Source: Methanomicrobiales archaeon
Lineage (GTDB): Archaea > Halobacteriota > Methanomicrobia > Methanomicrobiales > Methanospirillaceae
NCBI GenBank assembly: GCA_022841205.1
Contig: JALHCK010000006.1
Span: 38,337 to 102,336, forward strand
Length of the DNA: 64,000 bases
Reading direction: 5' to 3'
Shown: one piece after another, positions 25,743 through 34,392 of the stretch
Numbering within the stretch: position 1 is the stretch's first letter
How the letters are laid out: the number at the start of each line of letters is the position of its first letter
Program-made: the position numbers and the translations under genes
Notes under the pieces: generated by a model
The model's input: the letters and a program-made list of their open reading frames with translations, nothing else
Database searches by the model: none
What the model was told of the DNA's origin: nothing

Positions 25743-26585
25743 ATGATCGAATATGTCCTGTTTGCAGTGTTCTTTGGCCTGCTGCTCCTAGGCATTCATC
25801 GAAAGACAATAGCCCGTATCCAGCGGCGCCCCGGTCCGCCGGTCTGGCAGGAAATCCTTCACATGCTCAAGTTTTCCTTCAAGAGTACCTGGATCCCTGC
25901 AACGGCAAGCGGGACACTCTTTGTGGGCATTGTCCTGCTGGCCATCGGTATCTGGACCGCCGCCCTCTTTGTAGTCCTCACCGGGGGAAGTCTCCTGATC
26001 ATCTTTGGTATATACATGCTTCATAAGATCGTCGAGCATGGGTTCGGACTCTCATCGGGCTCACCCTATGGCAAGTTCGGGGGTGTCAGGTCGGTCATTT
26101 CTGCTGCTTCGGAAATACCGCTCTTTGTTACGGTCGCAGTGATTGCTCTCTTCACGGAATCCTTCTCCCTGGCAGACATCACGGCCTACCAGGAAGTTCA
26201 TGGTCCCCTCCTTTTCCTGGTTCCCCTCCCAGCACTCGCGATGTACATTGTTATTCTCTCAAAAATGCCATCCAGCCCGTTTTCCATTGTAGAGAGCAAA
26301 GAGATTGTATCCGGGTACAAGACTGAGCATTTCGGTGTATGGCGTGCAGGCCTGGAGGTGACCAACGGATTGAAGACCTATGTCCTGCTCTTCACGTTCC
26401 TCGCCGTATTCATCGGCAGCCTGCCCCTCTGGTGGATTCTCATCGGCATGGTTCTCATCATTCTCTCCCTGTCGTTTGTCTGTGCGTTGTGCCCGATGCT
26501 TTCGCCGTTTGATACGGTGACCGTCCAGATACTGATCACGGCGATCATGGTCGTTTATGCAGGGATCCTGTGGGTGGTTGCATGA
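25743..26585 (+). CDS. ehaJ: EhaJ-like subunit (NuoH/EchB family)
   Basis: 280 residues with about eight helices, the NuoH-like membrane anchor of the hydrogenase. IQRRPGPPVWQE is the conserved quinone-cavity-loop equivalent; SGSPYGKFGGVRSVISAASEIPLFVTV and SPFSIVESKEIVSGYKTEHFG are the diagnostic loops that contact the small subunit. The ATG follows EhaI by one base; the upstream frame extension overlaps EhaI and is rejected. Confidence 0.85.
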   Translation: MIEYVLFAVFFGLLLLGIHRKTIARIQRRPGPPVWQEILHMLKFSFKSTWIPATASGTLFVGIVLLAIGIWTAALFVVLTGGSLLIIFGIYMLHKIVEHGFGLSSGSPYGKFGGVRSVISAASEIPLFVTVAVIALFTESFSLADITAYQEVHGPLLFLVPLPALAMYIVILSKMPSSPFSIVESKEIVSGYKTEHFGVWRAGLEVTNGLKTYVLLFTFLAVFIGSLPLWWILIGMVLIILSLSFVCALCPMLSPFDTVTVQILITAIMVVYAGILWVVA

Positions 26586-26827
26586 TCCGGGAGGTTATTC
26601 TTGGGGCGGGGGCTATCTACCTTGCAGTTTTGTTCATCCAGCTTGTCCAGCGGCCGTCAACCGCCCTGGGCGTTCTTGTTGCAGGCAGTATCCTTGCGCT
26701 TGCAACTGGGCTCTACTGGTATGACAATGAACATCACATCCACAAATGGGAGACGTTTGCCCTTTGGGCTGTCGTCCTCCTGTTCGTAATCTACGGGACA
26801 CTCAAATATACGGGTGTGCTGCCATGA
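26582..26827 (+). CDS. Small membrane subunit (EhaK/EhaL position)
   Basis: 81 residues with three helices (ILGAGAIYLAVLFIQLV, LGVLVAGSILALATGLYW, FALWAVVLLFVIYGTLKY). Sits between EhaJ and EhaM with four-base overlaps on both sides, so it is certainly part of the complex's operon. I cannot tell EhaK from EhaL by sequence. Confidence 0.65.
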   Translation: MIREVILGAGAIYLAVLFIQLVQRPSTALGVLVAGSILALATGLYWYDNEHHIHKWETFALWAVVLLFVIYGTLKYTGVLP

Positions 26828-27213
26828 GCGGATATCTGTACGAAAAGGATCTGACTTCCATGAAATACGATATCCTCACCAGCACCCGCCATGACCGGAT
26901 GGTGCGCGAGATTGCAGCCGATATCGGCATCCCCCAGATCAAGCTCCGGCGATATATCATGGAACGGTTCGATATGCTGCTGATGGAGAACCTGCCAGCA
27001 CGGTACGAAGAGGGAAAACGGCAGATGGCCTATGCATCAGAAACGGAGCGCGACCTGCGGGCCCACCTGTACTCGCGGGCCATCCCGCTCGTTACCGAGG
27101 ATGAAATGGACCGTATTGTCACCCGCGTAAAAGAGTTGATGGAGAGTGGAATGCCAAGGGAGGAAGCGGTCCTGGCCGGAAAAAACCTGTTCAGGGGGTC
27201 TATCCTGAAATGA
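26824..27213 (+). CDS. ehaM: EhaM-like hydrophilic subunit (DUF1959)
   Basis: 129 residues, soluble and charged, with no cysteines. KYDILTSTRHDRMVREIAADIGIPQIKLRRYIMERFDMLLMENLPARYE is the DUF1959 core found in EhaM. Helical, probably a connecting or assembly subunit. Start fixed by the ATGA overlap with the preceding gene and stop by the overlap with EhaN. Confidence 0.78.
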   Translation: MSGYLYEKDLTSMKYDILTSTRHDRMVREIAADIGIPQIKLRRYIMERFDMLLMENLPARYEEGKRQMAYASETERDLRAHLYSRAIPLVTEDEMDRIVTRVKELMESGMPREEAVLAGKNLFRGSILK

Positions 27214-27665
27214 GCCTGCTCCAGAGGGTCAAAAATTTCGTCCGTTCACGATCAATCCATGTTGCCTATGTCGATGTCGGTTCGTGCAACGGGTGTGATA
27301 TCGAGGTGCTCGCCTGTCTCTCCCCCAGGTATGACATCGAACAGTACGGGATATACGTCCACAACAACCCCCGTGAGGCCGACATACTCCTGGTAATTGG
27401 GGCATTCACGCCGGGCTGGGAGGACAAGCTCCGGAGCGTATGGGACAAGATCCCTGAGCCCAAAGCGGCGATTGCCATCGGTAACTGCCCGATTTCCGGG
27501 TGCCTGTATAACCGACCCCACACGCTCATCGATCCTCCGGTGGCCAAACATATCCCCATCGCCGCCCAGGTACCCGGATGCCCCCCCCGGCCAACGGAAA
27601 TCCTCTCCGCGGTGCTTGCTGTCGCTCCGGTCGTGTTCAAGGACTTCGAGGTGAAGAAGCGATGA
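27210..27665 (+). CDS. ehaN: [NiFe] hydrogenase small subunit EhaN (NuoB family)
   Basis: 151 residues with the cysteines for the proximal [4Fe-4S] cluster: GSCNGCDIEV near residue 26, GNCPISGC near residue 93 and PGCPPRPTEI near residue 124. It passes electrons from the large-subunit active site to the ferredoxin-type subunits. The N-terminus begins with RVKNFVRSRSIHVAYVDVG, as usual for group 4 enzymes. Overlaps EhaM and EhaO by four bases each. Confidence 0.92.
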   Translation: MSLLQRVKNFVRSRSIHVAYVDVGSCNGCDIEVLACLSPRYDIEQYGIYVHNNPREADILLVIGAFTPGWEDKLRSVWDKIPEPKAAIAIGNCPISGCLYNRPHTLIDPPVAKHIPIAAQVPGCPPRPTEILSAVLAVAPVVFKDFEVKKR

Positions 27666-28750
27666 AACGGACTGTGGATGTCTCGATTCCTGTCGGACCC
27701 ATACATCCCTGCTGGAAAGAGCCGGCCCGGGTGAAATGCGAGACGAAGGGGGAGTTCGTCCTCTCGGCCGAGGTGGAACTCGGATACATGAAGAAGGGGA
27801 TCGAACGGATCATGCGGGGCCGGCCCTGGCAGGAAGTGATGTTCCTTGCCGAACGGGTATGCGGGATCTGCTCGGTCATCCATAACATGGTCTTCATCGA
27901 GGCGCTCGAAGGCATCAGCAGCATCCCGGTCCCCGAACGCGCCGCTTTGCTCCGGGTAATTGTCAACGAACTTGACCGGATGCAGAGCCATATCCTTGCC
28001 AATTTCTCGTACTGCTATACCATCGAGCATGAGACGCTCGCCATGTACCTGCTTGATGTACGGGAGAAGGTGATGGACGAGCTTGAGCGGATTACCGGAG
28101 CCCGGGTGACCTGTGCATATATCGTCCCGGGAGGGGTCAGGTTCGATCTCAGGCATGAGGACGCACTTCGCCTGCGGGCAAACCTTGCCGCAATCGAAGA
28201 TGAGATCATCCGTTACACGGGGATGTTTGAGAACGGGCCGATGATTGCCTTGCGAAGCAAAAGAATCGGAATCCTGACAAAGGAGGATGCCCGTGAAGCA
28301 TGTGCCGTTGGGCCCACCGCACGGGCAAGCGGGATGCCTGAATCCGATCGGCGGCTGTACCATCCGACATACCAGAAGCTCGGTTTTGTCCCGGTCTCCC
28401 GTGAAGAGGGAGATAACTTTGCCCGGATCATGATGAGGTTCCAGGAGATCCTCCAGAGCATCGCCCTGATCCGCAGATGCCTCGACACGTTGCCGGAGGG
28501 ACCCGTCCGCGGCGGTGGAATCCCTGGTGCGGGTGAGATAGCCTACTCCGGTGAAGCCCCCCGCGGGGAACTTTCCTATTTCATCAGAACCGATGCCGCA
28601 GGCAGGATCGTTGATATCGCCATCCAGACCCCGTCTATCATGAATATAGAAGCATGCTGTCACTATATGCTCAAGGGGGTGGCATCGCTCGCGGATGTCC
28701 CGTCAACATTTGTCTCATCTGACCCCTGCATAGCCTGCACGGAGCGGTGA
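27662..28750 (+). CDS. ehaO: [NiFe] hydrogenase large subunit EhaO
   Basis: 362 residues holding the Ni-Fe site. Both CxxC pairs are present: ERVCGICSVIHN near residue 67 and DPCIACTER at the extreme C-terminus, so the centre should be functional. VGPIHPCWKEP and the ELDRMQSHILANFSY segment are typical group 4 features. There are only three residues after the last cysteine, so no cleavable C-terminal peptide is encoded, as in other Eha/Ech-type large subunits. A HypB maturation factor is encoded at 42.2 kb. Confidence 0.93.
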   Translation: MKRTVDVSIPVGPIHPCWKEPARVKCETKGEFVLSAEVELGYMKKGIERIMRGRPWQEVMFLAERVCGICSVIHNMVFIEALEGISSIPVPERAALLRVIVNELDRMQSHILANFSYCYTIEHETLAMYLLDVREKVMDELERITGARVTCAYIVPGGVRFDLRHEDALRLRANLAAIEDEIIRYTGMFENGPMIALRSKRIGILTKEDAREACAVGPTARASGMPESDRRLYHPTYQKLGFVPVSREEGDNFARIMMRFQEILQSIALIRRCLDTLPEGPVRGGGIPGAGEIAYSGEAPRGELSYFIRTDAAGRIVDIAIQTPSIMNIEACCHYMLKGVASLADVPSTFVSSDPCIACTER

Positions 28751-28751
28751 T

Positions 28752-29363
28752 ATGGCGCTTTCGCTCAAATATTACCTGAAAGAAATTTTCCGGATCGAAT
28801 GGTTGAAGAAGTTCCTGTTTGCCAGGACCGCACCACTGGGCACTCCTACATACTTCAGGAACTTTCCCGAGCTGACCGGGAAGACCTGCACCCACGCCCT
28901 CTTCTGCATGATGGCCTGTCCTGCCCCCGGGGCGATCGAGGTGATAAAGACCCCGGAAGGGTGGCAGCCGAGAATCCACATCGGCCACTGCATCAGGTGC
29001 GGTCTTTGTGTCGAGGCCTGCCCGAACGGGGTGCTCTCCAGCGGACGAATTCTTGAGAGCATGTTCTACGACAACACCGCGCTCTCGTTCTCATTCCGGA
29101 TCGATGTGGATACGGACAAGTGTATGGGGTGTGGTAACTGCGCTGTCGCCTGCCCGGTGAACAAGCTGATCGATGCCCAGATGTCGTTTGGCGGCAGGGC
29201 ATCCACCGATGAACTTCTGCTCATGGTCAGCGCAGGGAAATGCCGTGCAGTTCACGTTGAGAAATGTACAGGCTGCAAGACCTGCGAAGATAACTGTCCG
29301 AACAAGGCAATTTCGGTTACCCGTCTCCTGGAAGCGATACATTGTCCAGAGGAGGATCTATGA
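28752..29363 (+). CDS. Polyferredoxin-like subunit (EhaP/Q position)
   Basis: 203 residues. Three canonical CxxCxxCxxxCP ferredoxin motifs (CIRCGLCVEACP, CMGCGNCAVACP, CTGCKTCEDNCP) plus an N-terminal incomplete one (CTHALFCMMACP), so three or four [4Fe-4S] clusters. Much shorter than the EhaP of Methanobacteria. Lying exactly between hydrogenase large subunit and FwdD, it is the obvious electron wire between H2 oxidation and CO2 reduction, although that is inference from order. Confidence 0.82.
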   Translation: MALSLKYYLKEIFRIEWLKKFLFARTAPLGTPTYFRNFPELTGKTCTHALFCMMACPAPGAIEVIKTPEGWQPRIHIGHCIRCGLCVEACPNGVLSSGRILESMFYDNTALSFSFRIDVDTDKCMGCGNCAVACPVNKLIDAQMSFGGRASTDELLLMVSAGKCRAVHVEKCTGCKTCEDNCPNKAISVTRLLEAIHCPEEDL

Positions 29364-29749
29364 GGGTTATCCTGAATACAGGAAGGACCATCAGGCAGGG
29401 TTCATATGTGGAGCGGAAGACTTCTGCCGATTATATGGAAGAGGCGGCTTCCCTGAACATGAACAGGATGGATATGTTCGAGCTTGCAGTCGAAGACGGA
29501 AACCATATCCGGGTCCGAAGCGACCATGGCGAGGTGGTCATGAAAGCACGGGCCGTGGAAGGACTGATAAGGGGACAGGTCTTTGTCTGCCTCGGACCTT
29601 ATGCCAACCACCTGGTCGGCCCCGAGACCCATGGTACCGGGATGCCGGATTTCAAGACCACACAGGTGACTCTCGAGCCCACGACCGATCCGGTCCCGAC
29701 AATCCGGGAGCTGATGGAACGATGTGGAGGGGTTGGTTATGAAGATTGA
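29360..29749 (+). CDS. fwdD: Formylmethanofuran dehydrogenase subunit D
   Basis: 129 residues, the molybdopterin-dinucleotide-binding C-terminal domain found as a separate chain in Fwd/Fmd. LNTGRTIRQGSYVERKTS and the EDGNHIRVRSDHGEVVMKA beta-barrel segment are diagnostic. GGAGG is six bases before the ATG, and the gene overlaps the ferredoxin gene by four bases. Whether the metal is Mo or W cannot be read from this chain. Confidence 0.9.
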   Translation: MRVILNTGRTIRQGSYVERKTSADYMEEAASLNMNRMDMFELAVEDGNHIRVRSDHGEVVMKARAVEGLIRGQVFVCLGPYANHLVGPETHGTGMPDFKTTQVTLEPTTDPVPTIRELMERCGGVGYED

Positions 29750-31028
29750 AGACGTGGTCTGTACCTTCTGCGGGTGCCTCTGCGATGACCTCGTGGTGGA
29801 GGTGGAGAACAACCGGGTTTGCAGCGTGGAGAACGGTTGCACGCTTGCAAACGAAAAGTTCATGAGAGACCACCGGTTGAAGAATCCGATCAGGAGGGAC
29901 GGTAATGGATGGAAAGCGGTCTCGTATGATGAAGCCATCCGGGAAACCGCAGAAATCCTGCTCGATGCCGACCGCCCCCTCCTCTATGGATGGAGCGGGA
30001 CTCACGGGGAGGCCCAGAGTGTCGGCGTCCACCTCGCCGAGCTTATCGGCGGGGTGATCGATAATACCTCCACCGTATGTCATGGGCCATCCATCATGGC
30101 TATCCAGGAAGTGGGCCATCCGGGTTGCACACTCGGACAGGTCAAGAACCGGGCCGATGTCATCGTGTACTGGGGTGCAAACCCCATCGACGCACACCCG
30201 AGACATATGAGCCGCTATACCACCTATGCTGACGGCTTCTTTATAGAGAATGCTTTCCGGGACCGGAAGGTCATCGTGGCGGATGTCCGGCAGACCGAAT
30301 CATCGGCCATCGCAGATGAGTTCCTTAAGATTGACAGGGGCGGCGATTATGCTGCCCTCTCGGCCCTGCGGGCCATAGTCCGGGGGAAGGGTGACCTGAT
30401 CCCTTCCAGGGTTGCAGGGGTGACGCGGGAACAGCTCTTCAGGGTTGCCGAGATCTGCATGAAAGCAAAGTTCGGAGCGATATTTTTCGGCCTCGGCCTG
30501 ACCATGTCGCCGGGGAAATATAAGAATATCCGGAACGCAATCGAGCTTACCCAGGAACTCAACCGGCATACCAAGTTCACAATTTCTCCAATGCGGGGGC
30601 ACTGGAATGTCTATGGTTCAAACGAGGTGTTCACCTGGATTACCGGGTATCCATATGCCATCGATTTCGCCCGGGGTATTGCTTTCTACAACCCGGGTGA
30701 GACGACCAGCGTGGACATCCTGATGCGGGGCGAGTGCGATGCATGCCTCGTGGTGGCAAGCGATCCGGGTGCTCATTTTCCACGTGCATGCGCAGAACAC
30801 CTCGCCCGCATCCCGACCGTGCAGATCGACCCGCACGTCAACGCGACTACCCACCTTGCCACGCTCCAGATCCCGGTTGCAGTCACGGGTATCGATGCCG
30901 AGGGGACCGCCTACCGGATGGACGGAGTTCCGATCCGGGCACGAAAACTCTTCACGGGCTCCTACCCAAACGACCAGGAGATACTGGAGAAGATCTTTGC
31001 AAGGGTGAAGGAGGCGAAGCGATCATGA
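29739..31028 (+). CDS. fwdB: Formylmethanofuran dehydrogenase subunit B (catalytic)
   Basis: 429 residues. CO2 is reduced to formate at its W/Mo pterin. The N-terminal cluster motif VCTFCGCLCDD with a fourth cysteine at NGC (residue 34) binds [4Fe-4S]. STVCHGPS carries Cys114, the expected metal ligand, in an ordinary cysteine form rather than selenocysteine. ATG is 11 bases inside fwdD and follows GGAGGGG. Works with FwdA, which takes formate through an internal channel to methanofuran. Confidence 0.92.
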   Translation: MKIEDVVCTFCGCLCDDLVVEVENNRVCSVENGCTLANEKFMRDHRLKNPIRRDGNGWKAVSYDEAIRETAEILLDADRPLLYGWSGTHGEAQSVGVHLAELIGGVIDNTSTVCHGPSIMAIQEVGHPGCTLGQVKNRADVIVYWGANPIDAHPRHMSRYTTYADGFFIENAFRDRKVIVADVRQTESSAIADEFLKIDRGGDYAALSALRAIVRGKGDLIPSRVAGVTREQLFRVAEICMKAKFGAIFFGLGLTMSPGKYKNIRNAIELTQELNRHTKFTISPMRGHWNVYGSNEVFTWITGYPYAIDFARGIAFYNPGETTSVDILMRGECDACLVVASDPGAHFPRACAEHLARIPTVQIDPHVNATTHLATLQIPVAVTGIDAEGTAYRMDGVPIRARKLFTGSYPNDQEILEKIFARVKEAKRS

Positions 31029-32725
31029 CCGATCTTCTGGTGAAAAACGCTTATGTCATCGATCCACTCTCGGGAATCCGGGGAGAGATCATGGATATTG
31101 CCATCCGGGACGGGAAGATCGTGGAAGACACCGGCAGCGGGGCACCAGTCATCGATGCCGGGGGCTGCCTGACGTTCCCAGGAGGAATCGACTCCCACTC
31201 CCATGTCTGCGGGACCAAAGTGAACTTTGGCCGGTACATGAGCCCCGAGGACATGCGGGCAGGGAGGACGGCGCGCAAAGGTGTCATGCGCGTGACGTCA
31301 GGATACAGTGTGCCGACCACCTTTGGCAACTCCTATCGCTACAGCACGATGGGTTATACCACGGTACTCGAGGGTGCGATGGCGCCCCTGGAGGCCCGGC
31401 ATACCCACGAAGAGTTTACGGCAACCCCGCACCAGGACATGCTGGCAAATACCCTCTTTGACGGCAACTGGGCTATCATGGAGGCTGTACGGGATAAGGA
31501 CGTGAAACGTGCCGCGGCCATCGTCGCATGGACGCTTGATGCGGTAAAGGGGTTTGCCATCAAGCTGACCAACCCCGGGGGAACAGAGGCCTGGGGTTGG
31601 GGGAAGGATGTGCACAGCGTTCGTGATGAAGTACCCTATTTCGGGGTCACCCCCGCCGAGATCATAGAGACCATGATCAGGGCAAACGAACTCCTCAACC
31701 TGCCCCATTCGGTCCATATCCACTGCAACAACCTCGGTGTTCCGGGCAATTACCAGACAACCCTTGATACCATCGATCTCGCTCCGGACCTTAACCGCAA
31801 CCGGCAAAGCCTGTACCTGACGCATGTCCAGTTCCATTCGTATGGTGGTTCAACGTGGCGTGATATCTCTTCGAAATCCGAAGACATCGCCCGGGCGGTG
31901 AATTCCAGGCCGCAGGTAGCAATCGACATGGGCCAGATCATGTTCGGCCGGACCACGACAATGACGGCAGATGGTCCGATGGAATGGAAGCTCTACATGC
32001 TCCATCATAACAAATGGAGCAACCATGACGTGGAGCTGGAGACCGGGTCAGGAATAATCCCGGTATATTACGGGAGAAAGAGCCTGGTAAACTGCGTCAT
32101 GTGGGCTATCGGGCTTGAACTCGCCCTCCTGATCAACGATCCATGGCAGTGTATGCTTGCCACCGATAACCCGAACGGAGCTCCGTTCGTAAAATACCCC
32201 GAAATCATCGCCCTCCTGATGAGCAGCAGGTACCGCGACATCGAACGGTCTGCTATCGATCCACGGACCGAGCACTACGTCCCCCTCTTTGCCATCGACC
32301 GGGAGCTGGACTGGTATGATATTGCGGTGATGACCCGGGCAGCCCAGGCAAAAGCCCTTGGCATAGAGAGAATCGGAAAAGGCCACCTTGCGGAGGGGGC
32401 CGAGGCAGATATCGCGATTTACCCCCTGAAACCGGATGAACTCGATCCTGCCGCTGATTACCAGCAGGTGATGGCAGGCTTTGCCAAGACACGGTATACC
32501 ATCAAGCGGGGACGCGTTGTGGCCCGAAACGGCGAGGTGGTCGTTGAGGGGGCAAACAGCACCATCTGGTCCAGGGCGGATGTCCCTCCCGAATACGACC
32601 TGAACAGGGATGCCGAATTCGTGAAAAAGTTCGAACAGTATTACACCGTGAGAATGCGGAACTACCCGGTCCAGGACATATACCTGCCCAGGGGATACTT
32701 TATCAGTACCGAGGCATCGCTATGA
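31025..32725 (+). CDS. fwdA: Formylmethanofuran dehydrogenase subunit A
   Basis: 566 residues, an amidohydrolase-fold protein with a binuclear metal site. It condenses formate with methanofuran. The first metal motif GGIDSHSHVCG near residue 54, KGFAIKLTNPGG providing the candidate carbamylated lysine, HSVHIHCNN and the LYLTHVQFHSYGG histidines are all present, and LATDNPNGAP provides the catalytic aspartate region. ATG overlaps fwdB by four bases; a longer frame upstream would read inside fwdB. Confidence 0.93.
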   Translation: MTDLLVKNAYVIDPLSGIRGEIMDIAIRDGKIVEDTGSGAPVIDAGGCLTFPGGIDSHSHVCGTKVNFGRYMSPEDMRAGRTARKGVMRVTSGYSVPTTFGNSYRYSTMGYTTVLEGAMAPLEARHTHEEFTATPHQDMLANTLFDGNWAIMEAVRDKDVKRAAAIVAWTLDAVKGFAIKLTNPGGTEAWGWGKDVHSVRDEVPYFGVTPAEIIETMIRANELLNLPHSVHIHCNNLGVPGNYQTTLDTIDLAPDLNRNRQSLYLTHVQFHSYGGSTWRDISSKSEDIARAVNSRPQVAIDMGQIMFGRTTTMTADGPMEWKLYMLHHNKWSNHDVELETGSGIIPVYYGRKSLVNCVMWAIGLELALLINDPWQCMLATDNPNGAPFVKYPEIIALLMSSRYRDIERSAIDPRTEHYVPLFAIDRELDWYDIAVMTRAAQAKALGIERIGKGHLAEGAEADIAIYPLKPDELDPAADYQQVMAGFAKTRYTIKRGRVVARNGEVVVEGANSTIWSRADVPPEYDLNRDAEFVKKFEQYYTVRMRNYPVQDIYLPRGYFISTEASL

Positions 32726-33489
32726 GAGTCACCCTCAAGACCCGGGCACGGGCAAAGCCGAGGATTCCGATCGAGGCGGAGACGATCATCCCCCAGAATT
32801 TTCTCCAGAAGAACGATGTCCGGGTGTACGAGGGGAACAAGGAGCGGAAACTCGAGGATATTTTCTTTATTACCATCGAGGGTCCGGCGGTATCCCCCGA
32901 CCAGGTCGAAATTGTCCTGACCGGGGATACCGGGGTGATCAAGCGGGTCGGCGAATACATGAATGCCGGGCGAATCATTGTCGAAGGGGATATCGGCATG
33001 CATTGCGGTAATTTCATGAGCGCCGGAGAGATCATCATACGCGGTAATGCCGATTCCTGGCTCGGCCGGGAGATGCGGGGCGGATTAATCCGATGCGAGG
33101 GGAATGCCGCCCACTACTGCGGAGCCGGTTACCGCGGAGAGAAGAGGGGGATGCGGGGGGGAACACTCGAGGTGCTCGGGAACGCCGGGGACTTCACTGC
33201 AGAATACCTCTGCAGCGGAGAGGTGCACATCCACGGCAACTGCGGGGATCTCCCTGGCGTTGAGATGCGTGGAGGGGTCCTCACCATTGGCGGGGACTGC
33301 ACCCGCCCCTGCGGGAACATGACTGGCGGAACCTGCAGGATCTTTGGGGCGGCGCACCAGTTCCTCCCGACATTCCGGAGGAATGGAACCGAGGACGTGG
33401 AGTATAACGGGAAACGGTGCCGGATGGCCGCCTTCCGCGGGGATGTCGCCAACCGGGGGAAGGGGACAGTTCTCGTCAGGGAGGATTGA
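32722..33489 (+). CDS. fwdC: Formylmethanofuran dehydrogenase subunit C
   Basis: 255 residues forming the parallel beta-helix (GltB_C-like) subunit. Repeats such as GDIGMHCGNFMSAGEIIIRGNADSWLGREMRGGLI and GNAGDFTAEYLCSGEVHIHGNCGD show the glycine-rich coil repeats. Structural scaffold for FwdA/B. Last gene of the 10.9-kb run; an inverted repeat starts directly after its stop. No fwdE, F or G gene follows. Confidence 0.93.
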   Translation: MRVTLKTRARAKPRIPIEAETIIPQNFLQKNDVRVYEGNKERKLEDIFFITIEGPAVSPDQVEIVLTGDTGVIKRVGEYMNAGRIIVEGDIGMHCGNFMSAGEIIIRGNADSWLGREMRGGLIRCEGNAAHYCGAGYRGEKRGMRGGTLEVLGNAGDFTAEYLCSGEVHIHGNCGDLPGVEMRGGVLTIGGDCTRPCGNMTGGTCRIFGAAHQFLPTFRRNGTEDVEYNGKRCRMAAFRGDVANRGKGTVLVRED

Positions 33490-33525
33490 CTTTTTCAATC
33501 GCCCGGAAACGTGCCTTTGAAAAAG
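33490..33525 (+). terminator. Stem-loop after the eha-fwd operon
   Basis: CTTTTTCAA (33490-33498) and TTGAAAAAG (33517-33525) are perfect 9-base reverse complements with an 18-base loop, starting at the base after the fwdC stop codon. Position and symmetry suggest the transcript end of the operon. Confidence 0.5.
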
Positions 33526-33588
33526 GGTCTGGATCCGAGGCTTACATGAAATGGATATTTAAAAACGGGGGGAATTCGGAAATGACCG

Positions 33589-33723
33589 TTATGCCTCTTC
33601 AACGTCTTCGGACTGGCAGGATGGGCACACCGGCCTTTTGCTCACACTGGTAAACCTTTCTCCGCATTCTCTGCATTTGTAGTTCTTTCCCTTGACCCGG
33701 TCAGGCGGTAATTCCAGATCCAT
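33589..33723 (-). CDS. Small zinc-ribbon protein
   Basis: A 44-residue frame, ATG to TAA, with one zinc ribbon: YKCRECGERF then PVCPSCQSED. GGAGG lies seven bases before the ATG. The start has an acidic DLELPPDRVKGKN stretch. Rubredoxin-like knuckles are spaced only 13 residues apart, so an Fe or Zn site is likely; redox or regulatory role unknown. Confidence 0.65.
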   Translation of the reverse strand: MDLELPPDRVKGKNYKCRECGERFTSVSKRPVCPSCQSEDVEEA

Positions 33724-33915
33724 TGGCCCTCCGACAGAGCACATTTATGGTCACCTCAGTAGCATCCATCGACAGGAACCCTGATAAGCCTATGCAAAAG
33801 GCAACAGGTCCTGATTTTGTCAATCCGACGCTCCGGTATAACCGCGGGGTTGTGATGAGGTGCCGGACACGACGCTCGCGATCCTCTCCGATAGGTCCGG
33901 TCCGCATGCCCCGAC

Positions 33916-34104
33916 TCAGTCAAAGAGGTGGGCGCTGAACCGCTTTGACGATGAACCGTCCTCGCTTTTGCGTGCCGCCGGAGTTCCTCTTTTTGCTGGT
34001 ATACCGATGGAACGGAATGCACAGGTGCCGGAATCCTCAAGGAACACCATGCATTTACTTCCGATACAGGACTTTTTATCAAACGGGCATAACCTGTCAG
34101 TCAT
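33916..34104 (-). CDS. Small Cys-rich protein
   Basis: 62 residues from the ATG giving MTDRLCPFDKKSC; GAGGAGA precedes it at good spacing, while the longer frame has no ribosome site. Four cysteines in the first 30 residues (CPFDKKSCIGSKCMVFLEDSGTC spacing 6-4-9) look like a metal-binding or [4Fe-4S] site, followed by a basic, disordered tail. Family not recognised. Confidence 0.55.
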   Translation of the reverse strand: MTDRLCPFDKKSCIGSKCMVFLEDSGTCAFRSIGIPAKRGTPAARKSEDGSSSKRFSAHLFD

Positions 34105-34270
34105 AGATTGTATTCTCCTCTCACCTGGTCTTCCAGCTGTTGCGGGATATCGCGGTTTGCCATGATCGGCGGGCACGGGGAAATATTCCTCTCAAGCCGG
34201 GCTTCTCCCTCCATTTTGCAAAAAGGCTGGTTGTTTTGTGGATCATGGATGGCAGAACATGGAAATAGGC

Positions 34271-34303
34271 AAAAATATAGTTATCGCGCGTGGCGCGGCG
34301 CCA
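34271..34303 (-). terminator. Hairpin plus T-run after the small membrane peptide gene
   Basis: On the minus strand TGGCGC and GCGCCA form a 6-bp stem around one base (34291-34303), followed by a TATATTTTTG tract. It lies nine bases after the stop of the 26-codon gene at 34312-34392. Confidence 0.4.
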
Positions 34304-34311
34304 GCCGTCTT

Positions 34312-34392
34312 TTAGCAGGTGCCAATTAGCGCCACGAACGGTACGCACGAAAAGAGCAGGATCGCAGCCGCCATCATGATTTGTTCCTTCAC
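34312..34392 (-). CDS. 26-residue single-helix membrane peptide (hypothetical)
   Basis: GTG start with CGGAGGA five bases upstream, MKEQIMM followed by a hydrophobic stretch AAAILLFSCVPFVALIGTC. A T/A-rich element (TTTTTAATT) lies about 40 bases upstream and a hairpin with a T-run follows the stop, so all parts of a small gene are present. Function unknown; coding status needs ribosome or peptide evidence. Confidence 0.4.
   Translation of the reverse strand: MKEQIMMAAAILLFSCVPFVALIGTC

Noticed and set aside
30734..31024. In-frame N-terminal extension of FwdA
   Set aside because: Lies wholly inside fwdB and reads as basic low-complexity sequence; the ATGA junction at 31025 is the natural start.
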